Origin: Microbacterium sp. 1S1
GTDB lineage: Bacteria > Actinomycetota > Actinomycetes > Actinomycetales > Microbacteriaceae
Direction: 5' to 3'
Assembly (NCBI RefSeq): GCF_008271365.1
Contig: NZ_CP043430.1
Coordinates: forward strand, 682,001-746,000
Length of the DNA: 64,000 bases
Part shown: positions 49,514 through 58,569 of the stretch, in pieces
Layout of the letters: the number at the start of each line of letters is the position of its first letter
Position numbering within the stretch: the stretch's first letter is position 1
The notes under the pieces: model-generated
Told to the model about the DNA's origin: nothing
What the model saw: only the letters and a program-made list of their open reading frames with translations
Database searches by the model: none
Position numbers and translations under genes: made by a program

Positions 49514-50863
49514 TCAGTCGACGAGGAGTGCCGGCTCCTCGAGGATCGAGGCGACATCGGCGATGAAGCGGCTCATGCCGTCGCCGTCGATCACGCGGTG
49601 GTCGAACGAGCCGGCGACCGTGGTCACCCAGCGCGGACGCACCTCGCCGTCGACGACCCACGGCTTCTGGCTGATCGTTCCCATGGCGACGATGCCCGCC
49701 TCGCCCGGGTTGATGATCGGGGTGCCCGCATCCATCCCGAACACCCCGATGTTCGTGATGGTGATGGTGCCGCCCTGCTGGTCGGCCGGCGGGGTCTTCC
49801 CCTCGCGCGCCGTGAGGGTGAGACGGTTCAGGGCCCGGGCCAGGTCCTTCATGCTGAGGTCCTGCGCGTCCTTGATGTTCGGCACCAGCAGGCCTCGGGG
49901 CGTCGCGGCGGCGATGCCGAGGTTCACGTAGTGGCGCACGGCGATCTCAGCCCCGGCCTCCGTGTCGATCCAGGCCGCGTTGACCATGGGGGTGCGACGG
50001 ACCGCCCAGATCACCGCACGGGCCATGATGAGCAGCGGCGACACCTTGATGTCGGCGTAGTCGGGCGAAGCCTTGAGGCGCTTGACGAGCTCCATCGTGC
50101 GGGTCGCGTCGATCTCCTTCCACACCGTCACGTGCGGCGCGGAGTAGGCACTCTGCACCATCGCCGACGACGTCGCCTTGCGCACGCCCTTCACCGGGAT
50201 GGACTCGGTGCGGTCGTCGCCCGCCGCGGAGGGACGAACCGGAGCGAGGCCGCGGGCCAGCCCGGACGGTGCCTGCGGAGCCGGCACGGTCTCCTCCCGC
50301 ACGGTGCCCCATTCGGGGGTCTCGATGTTCCGGAAGACGCTGGCCTGCGACGCGTGCTTCATGACGTCGTCGCGCGTGACCTCGCCGTCGGCACCGGTGG
50401 GCGTCACGCTCGTGAGGTCGACCCCCAGGTCGCGGGCGAGCTTCCGGATCGGCGGCTTCGCGATCACGCCGACCGAGGAGCGCACGGGACGCTCGGCCGG
50501 CCGCTTCCTCCGGGAGGTCGCCCCGCCGCCGGAACCGTAGCCGACGAGGACCGAGCCCCCGCCCTCCTCGGGCGCGGGAGCCTCCGCGGTCGCGACGACA
50601 CCAGGCCCCGCGTCGTCCCTGACGTCCGTGACGAAGGTGATGATCGGCGTGCCGACCTCGACCGTCGCCCCCTCGTCGACGAGCAACTCCCCCACGACGC
50701 CGGCATGCGGCGAGGGCAGCTCGACCAGGGACTTCGCCGTCTCGATCTCACAGATCACGTCGTTGATGGCGACCCGGTCGCCCGGTGCCACCTTCCACGT
50801 GACGATCTCGGCCTCGGTCAGCCCCTCGCCGACGTCCGGAAGGGGGAAGTTCTGCGTGCTCAT
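49514..50863 (-). CDS. bkdC: Dihydrolipoamide acyltransferase (E2) of a 2-oxoacid dehydrogenase
   Basis: The 449-residue protein has a single lipoyl domain ([26 protein letters not shown], lipoylated K44 in EIETAKS), an Ala/Gly/Pro linker, a peripheral subunit-binding domain ([32 protein letters not shown]), and a CoA acyltransferase domain with catalytic SFDHRVIDG at about 420. It transfers an acyl group to CoA; pairing with separate E1 alpha and beta genes favours branched-chain 2-oxoacids. A lipoamide dehydrogenase is not in the window. It is third in the minus-strand operon; a long inverted repeat separates it from E1 beta. Confidence 0.9.
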   Translation of the reverse strand: MSTQNFPLPDVGEGLTEAEIVTWKVAPGDRVAINDVICEIETAKSLVELPSPHAGVVGELLVDEGATVEVGTPIITFVTDVRDDAGPGVVATAEAPAPEEGGGSVLVGYGSGGGATSRRKRPAERPVRSSVGVIAKPPIRKLARDLGVDLTSVTPTGADGEVTRDDVMKHASQASVFRNIETPEWGTVREETVPAPQAPSGLARGLAPVRPSAAGDDRTESIPVKGVRKATSSAMVQSAYSAPHVTVWKEIDATRTMELVKRLKASPDYADIKVSPLLIMARAVIWAVRRTPMVNAAWIDTEAGAEIAVRHYVNLGIAAATPRGLLVPNIKDAQDLSMKDLARALNRLTLTAREGKTPPADQQGGTITITNIGVFGMDAGTPIINPGEAGIVAMGTISQKPWVVDGEVRPRWVTTVAGSFDHRVIDGDGMSRFIADVASILEEPALLVD

Positions 50864-50885
50864 GCGGAGTCCTTTCGTGGGCCGC

Positions 50886-50971
50886 GTTCATAACTCAGGA
50901 GACTCGAATCGGAGCCCGCCCCTGCGCCCGCGCTGGACGGGTGAAGTGGGCGATTCTCCTGAGTTGTGAAC
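50886..50971. repeat. Dispersed long inverted repeat, copy 2
   Basis: Arms 50886-50902 and 50955-50971 (17 nt, one mismatch, core GTTCAyAACTCAGGAGA) surround a 52-nt unrelated loop. This copy lies inside an operon, between E1 beta and E2, so the polycistronic mRNA would contain the hairpin just before the E2 ribosome site. Confidence 0.85.
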
Positions 50972-50985
50972 ATGGAACGGCGGTG

Positions 50986-51966
50986 TCAGTAGGCCAGGGA
51001 GCGGTCGACGGCTTCCAGGATGCGGTCGGCGTCCGGCAGGTAGGCGCCTTCGAGCTTGGCGGGCGGGAACGGGGCGTCGTAGCCGGAGACGCGCAGCACC
51101 GGGGCCTCCAGAGCGTAGAACGCGCGCTCCATCACGGTCGCTGCGATCTCGCTGCCGAGGCTCGTGAAGCCCTGCGCTTCCTGTGCGTAGACCATGCGCC
51201 CGGTCTTGCGCACCGACCTCAGGATCGGCTCGTAGTCGACCGGCGACAGCGACCGCACGTCGACGACCTCGCAGCTCATCCCCTCGGCCTCGGCGAGCGC
51301 CGCGGCCTGCAGCAGCGTCGTGACCATCGCGCCGTGCCCGACGAGTGTCACGTCGGTCCCGGTCCGCACCACTCGCGAGGAGTGCAGCGGCACGGCGGGG
51401 GCGTCGAGCTCGACCTCTCCCTTCGGCCAGTACCGGCTCTTCGGCTCCAGGAAGATCACCGGGTCGTCCGAGGCGATGGCCTCCTGGATCATCCAGTACG
51501 CGTCGTTCGCGGTCGAGGGCGACACTACGCGCAGGCCGGGGGTGTGCGTGAAGTACGCCTCCGGGCTCTCCTGGTGGTGCTCGACCGCGCCGATGTGGCC
51601 GCCGTACGGGATGCGGATCACGACGGGCAGCCGGAGCGAGCCCTCGTGCCGGTTGGTGAGCTTCGCGAGCTGGGTGGTGATCTGGTCGAACGCCGGGAAG
51701 ACGAACCCGTCGAACTGGATCTCGACGACGGGACGGAACCCCGCCATTGCGAGACCGATCGCGGTGCCGACGAGACCCGACTCGGCCAGCGGGGTGTCCA
51801 GCACCCGCCGCTCGCCGAAGTCGCGTTGCAGGTGCTCGGTAATGCGGAAGACACCGCCGAGCTTGCCGATGTCCTCGCCCATGAGCAGGACCTTCGGGTC
51901 GTCCTCCATCGCCTTGCGCAGGCCGGCGTTCAGCGCCTTGCCGAGCGGCATGGTCTCCAGGGTCAC
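50986..51966 (-). CDS. bkdB: 2-oxoacid dehydrogenase E1 beta subunit
   Basis: The 326-residue protein is a transketolase-like E1 beta: LNAGLRKAMEDDPKVLLMGEDIGKLGGVFRIT, RVLDTPLAESGLVGTAIGLAMAGFRPVVEIQF, IPYGGHIGAVEHHQESPEAYFTHTPGLRVV, and the C-terminal VEVVDVRSLSP-type domain. It joins E1 alpha in an alpha2beta2 decarboxylase using ThDP. The sequence AVEHHQESPEAYFTHTPGLRVVSPS is usual in branched-chain members. The GTG overlaps the E1 alpha stop (GTGA). Confidence 0.92.
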   Translation of the reverse strand: MTLETMPLGKALNAGLRKAMEDDPKVLLMGEDIGKLGGVFRITEHLQRDFGERRVLDTPLAESGLVGTAIGLAMAGFRPVVEIQFDGFVFPAFDQITTQLAKLTNRHEGSLRLPVVIRIPYGGHIGAVEHHQESPEAYFTHTPGLRVVSPSTANDAYWMIQEAIASDDPVIFLEPKSRYWPKGEVELDAPAVPLHSSRVVRTGTDVTLVGHGAMVTTLLQAAALAEAEGMSCEVVDVRSLSPVDYEPILRSVRKTGRMVYAQEAQGFTSLGSEIAATVMERAFYALEAPVLRVSGYDAPFPPAKLEGAYLPDADRILEAVDRSLAY

Positions 51967-53090
51967 TGGCCTTCTCCTTCGAACGACGCCTCGTAGCGGG
52001 CCCGCCAGGCTTTCTGCTCCTCGATCAGCGGATGCGGCTCGCTGTACACGTGGTCGAACATGAGCTCAGGGCGAGGCGGACCGAGCTGCACGGTACGCGC
52101 GCGCAGATCCTCCGCGGCATCCGCGGCCTCGGCGTCCACCTCGGCGAAGAAGCCGCCGTCGGCACCACGGTTCTCGAGGAACGCACGCATGCGGACGATC
52201 GGGTCGCGCCCGGCCCACGCGAGCTCCTCGTCGTTGCCGCGGTACTTCGTGGGGTCGTCGCTCGTCGTGTGTGCACCGAGCCGGTAGGTCACGGCCTCGA
52301 TGGCGCGAGGACCGCCGCCGCCGCGCGCCTCATCGAGGGACACCCGGGACACGGCGTAGCTGGCGAGGACGTCGTTGCCGTCCACACGGACGCTGGGGAT
52401 ACCGTAGCCGGCACTGCGCTGCACGAGCGGCACCCGCGACTGCGTGGTGACCGGGACCGAGATCGCCCAGTGGTTGTTCTGCAGGAAGAACAGCGTCGGT
52501 GCCTGGTAGCTCGCCGCGAAGACCATCGCCTCGTGCACGTCACCCTGGCTGGAGGCACCGTCGCCGTAATAGACGACCACGGCCTCGTCCCGGTCGGCGT
52601 CCCCCGTTCCGGTGCGGCCGTCGAACGTGAGACCCATCGCGTATCCGGCAGCGTGCAGGGCCTGGGAGCCGAGCACGAGCGTGTACAGCCGGGTGTTGCC
52701 GTTCTTCGGGTCGGTCGGGTCCCAGCCGCCGTGGGAGACGCCCCGCATGAGCTTGATGATGTCGAGGGGATCGACACCGCGGATCCGCGTGACGGCGTGC
52801 TCGCGGTAGGAGGGGAAGATCGTGTCCTGCGCGCGAGCGGCACGGCCGGAGCCGACCTGGGCCGCCTCCTGTCCACGGCTCGGCGGCCACAGGGCCAGCT
52901 GCCCCTGCCGCTGCAGGTTGGTGGCCTGGGTGTCGATCGCGCGGATGCCCACCATGTCGCGGTAGAACTGCGCGAGCTCGGCGTCGGGGATCGACTCGAT
53001 GAGCGGTAGGTACTGCTCGGCAGCGGGGCTCGGGGTGACCTTTCCGGTCTCGTCCAGAACGCGCACGAGGGGGATCTCAGAGGTGCTCAC
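51963..53090 (-). CDS. bkdA: 2-oxoacid dehydrogenase E1 alpha subunit
   Basis: The 375-residue protein has the ThDP motif GDGASSQGDVHEAMVFAASYQAPTLFFLQNNHWAIS and the opening MVGIRAIDTQATNLQRQGQLALWPPSRGQEAAQVGSGRAA. It decarboxylates 2-oxo acids (probably from valine, leucine and isoleucine), feeding branched-chain fatty acid synthesis that is typical of this group. The GTG start lies 6 nt after TACCGT, so this operon is probably leaderless. The upstream aminotransferase gene is separated by 104 bp with some weak hairpins. Confidence 0.92.
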   Translation of the reverse strand: MSTSEIPLVRVLDETGKVTPSPAAEQYLPLIESIPDAELAQFYRDMVGIRAIDTQATNLQRQGQLALWPPSRGQEAAQVGSGRAARAQDTIFPSYREHAVTRIRGVDPLDIIKLMRGVSHGGWDPTDPKNGNTRLYTLVLGSQALHAAGYAMGLTFDGRTGTGDADRDEAVVVYYGDGASSQGDVHEAMVFAASYQAPTLFFLQNNHWAISVPVTTQSRVPLVQRSAGYGIPSVRVDGNDVLASYAVSRVSLDEARGGGGPRAIEAVTYRLGAHTTSDDPTKYRGNDEELAWAGRDPIVRMRAFLENRGADGGFFAEVDAEAADAAEDLRARTVQLGPPRPELMFDHVYSEPHPLIEEQKAWRARYEASFEGEGQ

Positions 53091-53194
53091 GGCCCCACGG
53101 TACCCACGTCGGCATGCCGGGGCGCGTATACCTAGGACGCCCTCGTATCTCGCCGGAACCCCGAGATTCCGCGGCTGAGCGGGTCTCGCGCCGC

Positions 53195-54262
53195 TCAGCG
53201 GAGGGCCGAGGCGACCTCCAGCACGCGGGCGATGGCCTCCTCCTCGCCGACCGAGATCCGGATGCCGTCGCCCGGGAACGGACGGACGATCAGGTCCGCG
53301 TCGACGAGGGCCGCCGCGACCTCATCCGTGCGCGCCCCGGTCGGCAGCCACACGAAGTTGCCCTGCGCGTCCGGCACGTCCCAGCCCTGGGCACGAAGCC
53401 CTTCGACGAGACGCCCGCGCCGCTCGATGATCACCGCGACCCGTTCCAGGAGCTCGGACTCCGCGTCGAGACTGGCGATGGCGGCGTTCTCCGCTGCGGA
53501 CGTGACCGACAACGGGATACCCGTCGTCCGAGCCGCGTCGAGCACCTTCTCCTGGCCGATCGCGTAGCCGACCCGAAGGCCCGCGAGACCGTACGCCTTG
53601 GAGAACGTGCGGAGGACCACGACGTTCGGGTGCGCCTCGAAGACGCGCTCGGCGAGCCCGTCGACGGCGTCGGGGGCGGTGACGAACTCCGCGTAGGCCT
53701 CGTCGAGGATGATGAGCACATCGGACGGCACGCGATCCACGAACGCCGCGAACTCGGCGGAGGTGACGATGGGACCGGTCGGGTTGTTCGGGGTGCAGAC
53801 GATGACGGCGCGCGTACGGTCGGTCACGGCGTCGGCCATCGCGTCGAGGTCGTGTCGGGAGTCGGGGGTCAGCGGCACCGGCACCCCGGTCGCCCCCGCC
53901 ACGAGCGGCAGGCTCGGGTACGCCTCGAACGACCGCCAGGCGTAGACCACCTCGTCGCCGACGGACGCGGTGGCGAGCACGAGCTGGTGCAGGATCGCGA
54001 CACTGCCCGAGGCGACGTGGACCTGCTCGGGCTCGACCCCGTAGCGGGACCCGAGTCGGGCACGGAGGCGGGCGGCCGTGGCATCCGGATACCGGTTGAT
54101 CGGCGTCGTCTGCTGCAGCGCCTCGAGGACCGACGGCAGCGGATCGAACGGGTTCTCGTTGCTGGAGAGCTTGAAGGCCTCGGGACCCGCCTGCTTGCCC
54201 TGGCGGTACGGCGCGAGGGAGGCGATGGCGGGACGGATGCGGGGCAGGGTCGGCTCGGTCAC
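53195..54262 (-). CDS. hisC: Histidinol-phosphate/aromatic aminotransferase (HisC type)
   Basis: The 355-residue protein is a class I/II PLP aminotransferase: [54 protein letters not shown], and the PLP lysine K222 in [18 protein letters not shown]. It belongs to the HisC family; in actinobacteria many copies outside the his operon are aromatic amino acid transaminases (Pat). No his gene is near, so that is likely. The GTG start is 6 nt after TAGACT, so it is probably leaderless. It may supply or use 2-oxo acids close to the Bkd complex, but its promoter is separate. Confidence 0.87.
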   Translation of the reverse strand: MTEPTLPRIRPAIASLAPYRQGKQAGPEAFKLSSNENPFDPLPSVLEALQQTTPINRYPDATAARLRARLGSRYGVEPEQVHVASGSVAILHQLVLATASVGDEVVYAWRSFEAYPSLPLVAGATGVPVPLTPDSRHDLDAMADAVTDRTRAVIVCTPNNPTGPIVTSAEFAAFVDRVPSDVLIILDEAYAEFVTAPDAVDGLAERVFEAHPNVVVLRTFSKAYGLAGLRVGYAIGQEKVLDAARTTGIPLSVTSAAENAAIASLDAESELLERVAVIIERRGRLVEGLRAQGWDVPDAQGNFVWLPTGARTDEVAAALVDADLIVRPFPGDGIRISVGEEEAIARVLEVASALR

Positions 54263-54356
54263 GCGTCGAGTCTAGGACGTGACTCGTGCGCTCTCCGGTG
54301 CTGGAGCATCCACCGCTGCTGACACCGGAGGCCCCGCATGGGAGACTGAACGCATC

Positions 54357-54761
54357 ATGCGCTTCATCATCCGGGTCGTCGTCAATGCGTTCGCCATCTG
54401 GGTCGTCACGCTCATCCCCGTGCTCCAGGTCACGGTGCGCGCCTTCCCTCCGGGCGAGACGCTGCAAGTGGTGCTGACGCTCCTCGCCGTCGGAGCCATC
54501 TTCGCGCTGGTGAACACCATCATCGGGACCGTCGTGAAGATCGTGGCCTTCCCGCTGTACATCATCACGTTCGGCCTCATCGGCTTCGTCATCAACGGCT
54601 TCCTGCTCTGGCTGACCGCGTGGATCACCAGCGGCTTCGGCTGGGGTCTCTCCGTCGGCTCCTTCTGGTGGGGCGTGCTCGCGGCGTTGATCATCTCGAT
54701 CATCAACGGCATCTTCGGCTTCGTCCTGCGGCCGCAGAGCAAGCGCTCCCGCCGCGACTGA
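54357..54761 (+). CDS. Holin-4-like (PF04020) membrane protein
   Basis: The 134-residue protein has four transmembrane helices: FIIRVVVNAFAIWVVTLIPVLQV, VLTLLAVGAIFALVNTIIGTVVKIVAFPLYIITFGLIGFVINGFLLWLTAWI, and SFWWGVLAALIISIINGIFGFVL. It belongs to the family annotated as phage holin 4 or mycobacterial 4-TMS holin. Nothing phage-like is near, so this is a housekeeping membrane protein of unknown role. The ATG at 54357 is used; an upstream in-frame start (54279) would add non-hydrophobic sequence. Confidence 0.8.
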   Translation: MRFIIRVVVNAFAIWVVTLIPVLQVTVRAFPPGETLQVVLTLLAVGAIFALVNTIIGTVVKIVAFPLYIITFGLIGFVINGFLLWLTAWITSGFGWGLSVGSFWWGVLAALIISIINGIFGFVLRPQSKRSRRD

Positions 54762-54793
54762 CACCTTCCTCACCGACTGAGGGAGCACCGCGG

Positions 54794-56089
54794 TCACGGG
54801 ACCGGCACCACGCGCTCGGCGCGGTACTCGGTGCGCTCCACGGCGACGGCGCGGTCGAGCTCTCGCCAATAGGCGTCCAGCGCCACGGCCCGAGGATCGG
54901 AGGACGCATCCACCGTCGCCGCAGTCTCGATGTAGTTCTCCAACGCGTGGGTTCTCAGGTCGAGATCCTGAGGTCCGTCATCCGGGTCGCCCACCCGGCT
55001 CGCCGTGAAGCTGTCCGGAGACCCCGCCCCCTCCGCTGAGCCGCCCGCGGCGAGCGCGGAGACCACGTCGTCGGTGTGTCGGAGCTGCACCAGGGTCTGA
55101 TCGGCGCGGAGGGTCGGCTCGACGGGACTTCCGGCCGTCATCTGGGTCGTCACCGCGAATTCGCTCTCCATCGCGAGGTGCGCCGCGATCATCCCGCCCT
55201 GCGAATGGGCGACGACATCCACGCGATCGCCCGGTCTCGCGCCGGACGCACGCACCGCGTCGAGAGTCGCCTGATACGACGCGGACCTTCCCCCGGCGTA
55301 GAGCTCGACGTTGGACTTCATGTCCCAGGGCTCGGAGCCCCCGGCCTCCCGCAGCGACATCGACCGACTCCCGCTCAGGTACGCGACGTATCGCGCCGCC
55401 CCGCCGGGCATGGTGTACTTCTCGACCGCGACCTGGGCTCCGGTTGCGGCGGGCATCCTCCGGAACGCGGCCGCCAGCCCGCTCGGCGCTCCGTCCGGAC
55501 GGGCCGTCGCGGCGACCGCGACACCCACCCGGTCCGCCGGCCCCCCGAGCGTCATCCCGGGCTCCACCCGGCCGAGCCCCGAGGTCATCCCGACGACGGC
55601 ACCGCTCGCGAACAGCGGCGCGAGGAGGCCGCCGGGGTCGAACTGATCGACCAGACCGCGGAAGCGGCGGCCCTTCGCCTGCCGCTCCAGGGCATCGGCG
55701 AGCGGAGCCAGGCGCTCGTCGGCGGCGAGGAGACGCCCCAGTCGCGCCTCCACGGCGGCTGCGGCAGCCGCATCCGTGTGCGAAAGCGCCTCCGCCTCCG
55801 CTCGCAGCTCGACCACCTCGTACGTCTCGGCCGTCAGGAGCACGTCGGCGGCACTCCTCTCGACGCTGTCCGTCAGCGCGGCCAGCGCGGTCGCGACCGA
55901 TCGCAGAGACCATGCCGCGGGATACAGATCGGTCCAGCAGGCCGAGGAGAGCAGGGCTGCGGCGCGTCCAACCGCCTCTTCCGCCTCCGTGAGCACCGGA
56001 AGAACGCCCCGCACCCGCGCCGCGAGGTCGCGCAGCTGTGCGGTGTCCACCGCGACCGCCCCGCCGTGGTCGACGCTGAGGCCGCTCAC
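54794..56089 (-). CDS. WXG-like helical domain plus lipase-like alpha/beta hydrolase
   Basis: The 431-residue protein has a helical N-terminal region (1-150; DTAQLRDLAARVRGVLPVLTEAEEAVGRAAALLSSACW...) resembling WXG100/ESX-type helical hairpins. A C-terminal alpha/beta hydrolase has the nucleophile elbow VVAHSQGGM (S296), an acidic residue in RHTDDVV and a histidine in LRTHALENY. There is no signal peptide. The GTG overlaps the stop of the small WXG-like gene (GTGA). The pair could be a type VII-type secreted lipase and its partner, or an intracellular esterase. No ESX core genes are in the window. Confidence 0.68.
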   Translation of the reverse strand: MSGLSVDHGGAVAVDTAQLRDLAARVRGVLPVLTEAEEAVGRAAALLSSACWTDLYPAAWSLRSVATALAALTDSVERSAADVLLTAETYEVVELRAEAEALSHTDAAAAAAVEARLGRLLAADERLAPLADALERQAKGRRFRGLVDQFDPGGLLAPLFASGAVVGMTSGLGRVEPGMTLGGPADRVGVAVAATARPDGAPSGLAAAFRRMPAATGAQVAVEKYTMPGGAARYVAYLSGSRSMSLREAGGSEPWDMKSNVELYAGGRSASYQATLDAVRASGARPGDRVDVVAHSQGGMIAAHLAMESEFAVTTQMTAGSPVEPTLRADQTLVQLRHTDDVVSALAAGGSAEGAGSPDSFTASRVGDPDDGPQDLDLRTHALENYIETAATVDASSDPRAVALDAYWRELDRAVAVERTEYRAERVVPVP

Positions 56090-56340
56090 GCGTCCTCCGC
56101 GTGCTCGCGACACTCCTGCAGCATTGCCCGGGCGAGCGTGGTGTCATCCTCCAGCCGTCGAAGGGCGAGCCGCAGCGCGTCCGCCCCCTCGGACTGCCAG
56201 CCGGATTGCTCCCGAACGGCCGCCAGCACCGAGGCCGCGTCGTCCAGCCCTGCGAGGGCGGCATCCAGCTCGGCCAGGACCCCGGCGCGGAGAACGGGAT
56301 CGACGCGGGACGAGAGGGGCGCGAGCGCGAAGGTCGACAT
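56086..56340 (-). CDS. Small WXG100-like protein
   Basis: The 84-residue protein is mostly helical, with a central QSGWQSEGADALRLAL in the WxG hinge position of WXG100 (ESAT-6-like) proteins. Helices flank it on both sides (LRAGVLAELDAALAGLDDAASVLAAVREQ and LRRLEDDTTLARAMLQECREHAEDA). The size is typical of the family. It is translationally coupled to the downstream hydrolase. Whether it is exported is unknown. Confidence 0.55.
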   Translation of the reverse strand: MSTFALAPLSSRVDPVLRAGVLAELDAALAGLDDAASVLAAVREQSGWQSEGADALRLALRRLEDDTTLARAMLQECREHAEDA

Positions 56341-56506
56341 GGGCTCCAGCCTCTCGCGACCGCTCCGCGATGGTGCCGCCGACAGCTCGGGCGGACGCAG
56401 CCGGTGGACAGCCGATCGATCTCCCCACCGGTGCGGGAAGCCCGAACGCCCCGCTCTCATCCGATGTCCGCTGGGCAGGATCGGCATCGACCGGCAGAAT
56501 GGATCC

Positions 56507-57046
56507 GTGACAGCCCGAGATCCCTTCCGCGTGATCTTCGTCTGCACGGGCAACATCTGCCGCTCCCCCATGGCCGAGGTCGTCTTCCGGGACCTCGCCG
56601 ACCGCCAGGGGCTCGGGTCCCGGATCGTGTCGCGGAGCGCCGGCACCGGTGATTGGCATCTCGGGGAACGCGCCGACCACCGCACCATCGACTCGCTCGC
56701 CCGCCGCGGCTACGACGGTTCGCAGCACCGCGCGCGGCAGTTCACCGCCGCGACCTTCGCCGAGAACGACCTCGTCGTGGCCCTCGACCGCACGCACGAA
56801 CGGATCCTCCGCGAGTGGGCGAGGGACGAGGACGAAGACGGCAAGGTGACCCTCCTGCTCGCGTTCGACCCGGACGCCTCGACGCAGGACGTCCCCGACC
56901 CCTACTACGCGGGCCCGGAGATGTTCGATTCCGTGCTCGGTATGATCGAGACGGCGACTCGCGGCTTGTTCCGCCAGCTCGAACCGGCCCTGCGCCTGCC
57001 CCGCCCGCCCCGAACCTTCGGGGCCTCATCAGGAGGACTCCCCTGA
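56507..57046 (+). CDS. Low-molecular-weight protein tyrosine phosphatase
   Basis: The 179-residue protein has the P-loop CTGNICRSP (C13 nucleophile, R19) at the N terminus and the general acid in VPDPYYAG. It should dephosphorylate protein tyrosines or small phosphates. The GTG is 6 nt after CAGAAT, so it is probably leaderless. The C-terminal 30 residues (LEPALRLPRPPRTFGASSGGLP) are unlike the family, and their DNA contains the ribosome site of purB. The stop overlaps the purB CTG start. Confidence 0.87.
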   Translation: MTARDPFRVIFVCTGNICRSPMAEVVFRDLADRQGLGSRIVSRSAGTGDWHLGERADHRTIDSLARRGYDGSQHRARQFTAATFAENDLVVALDRTHERILREWARDEDEDGKVTLLLAFDPDASTQDVPDPYYAGPEMFDSVLGMIETATRGLFRQLEPALRLPRPPRTFGASSGGLP

Positions 57047-58425
57047 CTTTCCAGCCTTCACTCCCGCCGCAGCCCCTGAGCCCCCTCGACGGCCGCTACC
57101 GCACCGCCGTGACCGGGCTCGCCGACTTCCTCTCCGAGGCCGGGCTCAACCGCGCCCGGGTCGAGGTGGAGGTCGAGTGGCTCATCGCCCTCACGGACCG
57201 CTCGCTGTTCGAGACGTCCCCGCTGGGCGAGGCCGACAAGGACCGTCTGCGCGCGCTCTACCGCGACTTCGGGCAGGCGGAGATCGACTGGCTCGCGGAG
57301 AAGGAAGCCGTCACGCAGCACGACGTGAAGGCCGTCGAGTATCTCGTGCGGGACAGGCTGTCGGCGCTCGGCCTCGACCACATCGCCGAGCTCACCCACT
57401 TCGCCTGCACGAGCGAGGACATCAACTCCGCGTCCTACGCCCTGACCGTCAAGCGCGCGGTCGAGGAGGTCTGGCTCCCGGCCCTCGACACCGTGATCGC
57501 GAAGCTACGCGAACTCGCGGTCGAGCACGCCGACGCCGCGATGCTCTCCCGCACCCACGGCCAGCCCGCGACGCCTTCGACCATGGGCAAGGAACTCGCC
57601 GTCTTCGCCTGGCGCCTGGAGCGGGTCCGCGCGCAGATCGCCGGTTCCGACTACCTCGCGAAGTTCTCCGGCGCGACGGGCACCTGGTCCGCCCATCTCG
57701 CGGCCGACCCCGACGCCGACTGGCCGACCATCGCCCGCGAGTACATCGAGGGTCTCGGACTCGGGTTCAACCCGCTGACCACGCAGATCGAGTCGCACGA
57801 CTGGCAGGTGGAGCTCTACGACCGCGTGCGCCATGCCGGTGGCATCCTGCACAACCTCGCCACCGACGTCTGGACCTACATCTCGCTCGGCTACTTCGCG
57901 CAGATCCCGGTCGCCGGCGCCACCGGCTCGTCGACCATGCCGCACAAGATCAACCCGATCCGGTTCGAGAACGCCGAAGCCAACCTCGAGATCTCCGGTG
58001 CCCTGCTCGCCTCCCTCGGCCAGACGCTGGTGACGAGCCGGCTGCAGCGCGACCTCACCGACTCCACCACGCAGCGCAACATCGGCGTCGCGTTCGGGCA
58101 CTCGCTGCTCGCCCTCGACAACCTGCGCCGCGGCCTGAACGCGATCTCGCTGTCGCGCGACGTCCTGCTCGCCGACCTCGACGTGAACTGGGAGGTGCTG
58201 GCAGAGGCGATCCAGACGGTGATCCGCGCCGAGGTCGTCGCCGGCCGGTCGAGCATCCAGGACCCGTATGCGCTGTTGAAGGACCTCACCCGCGGACACC
58301 GGGTGGGTGCCGCCGACCTGGCGTCGTTCGTCGAGGGCCTGGAGATCGGGGACGCGGCCAAGCAGCGACTCCTCGCCCTCACCCCCGCGACCTACACCGG
58401 GCTGGCGGAGCGCCTGGCCCGCTGA
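57043..58425 (+). CDS. purB: Adenylosuccinate lyase, apparently with a CTG start
   Basis: The 460-residue protein is PurB: LSPLDGRYRTAV at the N terminus, TSEDINSASYAL, LSRTHGQPATPSTMGKELAVFAWRLER (catalytic His), and the signature GSSTMPHKINPI. It cleaves SAICAR and adenylosuccinate, both steps of purine synthesis. No ATG, GTG or TTG precedes the conserved N terminus in frame; CTG at 57043-57045 lies 6 nt after AGGAGG (57031-57036) and overlaps the phosphatase stop as CTGA. The next GTG would remove the conserved start. A non-canonical CTG start is therefore most likely. Confidence 0.9.
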   Translation: MTFQPSLPPQPLSPLDGRYRTAVTGLADFLSEAGLNRARVEVEVEWLIALTDRSLFETSPLGEADKDRLRALYRDFGQAEIDWLAEKEAVTQHDVKAVEYLVRDRLSALGLDHIAELTHFACTSEDINSASYALTVKRAVEEVWLPALDTVIAKLRELAVEHADAAMLSRTHGQPATPSTMGKELAVFAWRLERVRAQIAGSDYLAKFSGATGTWSAHLAADPDADWPTIAREYIEGLGLGFNPLTTQIESHDWQVELYDRVRHAGGILHNLATDVWTYISLGYFAQIPVAGATGSSTMPHKINPIRFENAEANLEISGALLASLGQTLVTSRLQRDLTDSTTQRNIGVAFGHSLLALDNLRRGLNAISLSRDVLLADLDVNWEVLAEAIQTVIRAEVVAGRSSIQDPYALLKDLTRGHRVGAADLASFVEGLEIGDAAKQRLLALTPATYTGLAERLAR

Positions 58426-58454
58426 GCCGCACCGACGGTGCCCCCGCGCTGCGC

Positions 58455-58551
58455 GTTCGCAGCTCAGGAGGTTCCGTGAGTGCGGAACAGCAACCGCGGT
58501 GATCGCGTACGGCCGCGGCCGAGGCGCCCACCGTTCTCCTGAGTTGTGAAC
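58455..58551. repeat. Dispersed long inverted repeat, copy 3
   Basis: The left arm (58455-58470) and right arm (58536-58551) share the GTTCACAACTCAGGAG core with two mismatches, around a 65-nt loop. It lies between the convergent purB and DHA2 transporter genes, the same position type as copy 1. Confidence 0.8.
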
Positions 58552-58569
58552 GCCCTCCCGGCGGCAACG

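Noticed and set aside
54357..54761. Possible prophage remnant, because of the holin-like gene
   Set aside because: No integrase, portal, tail or lysin gene is near; the family is also chromosomal and common in actinobacteria.
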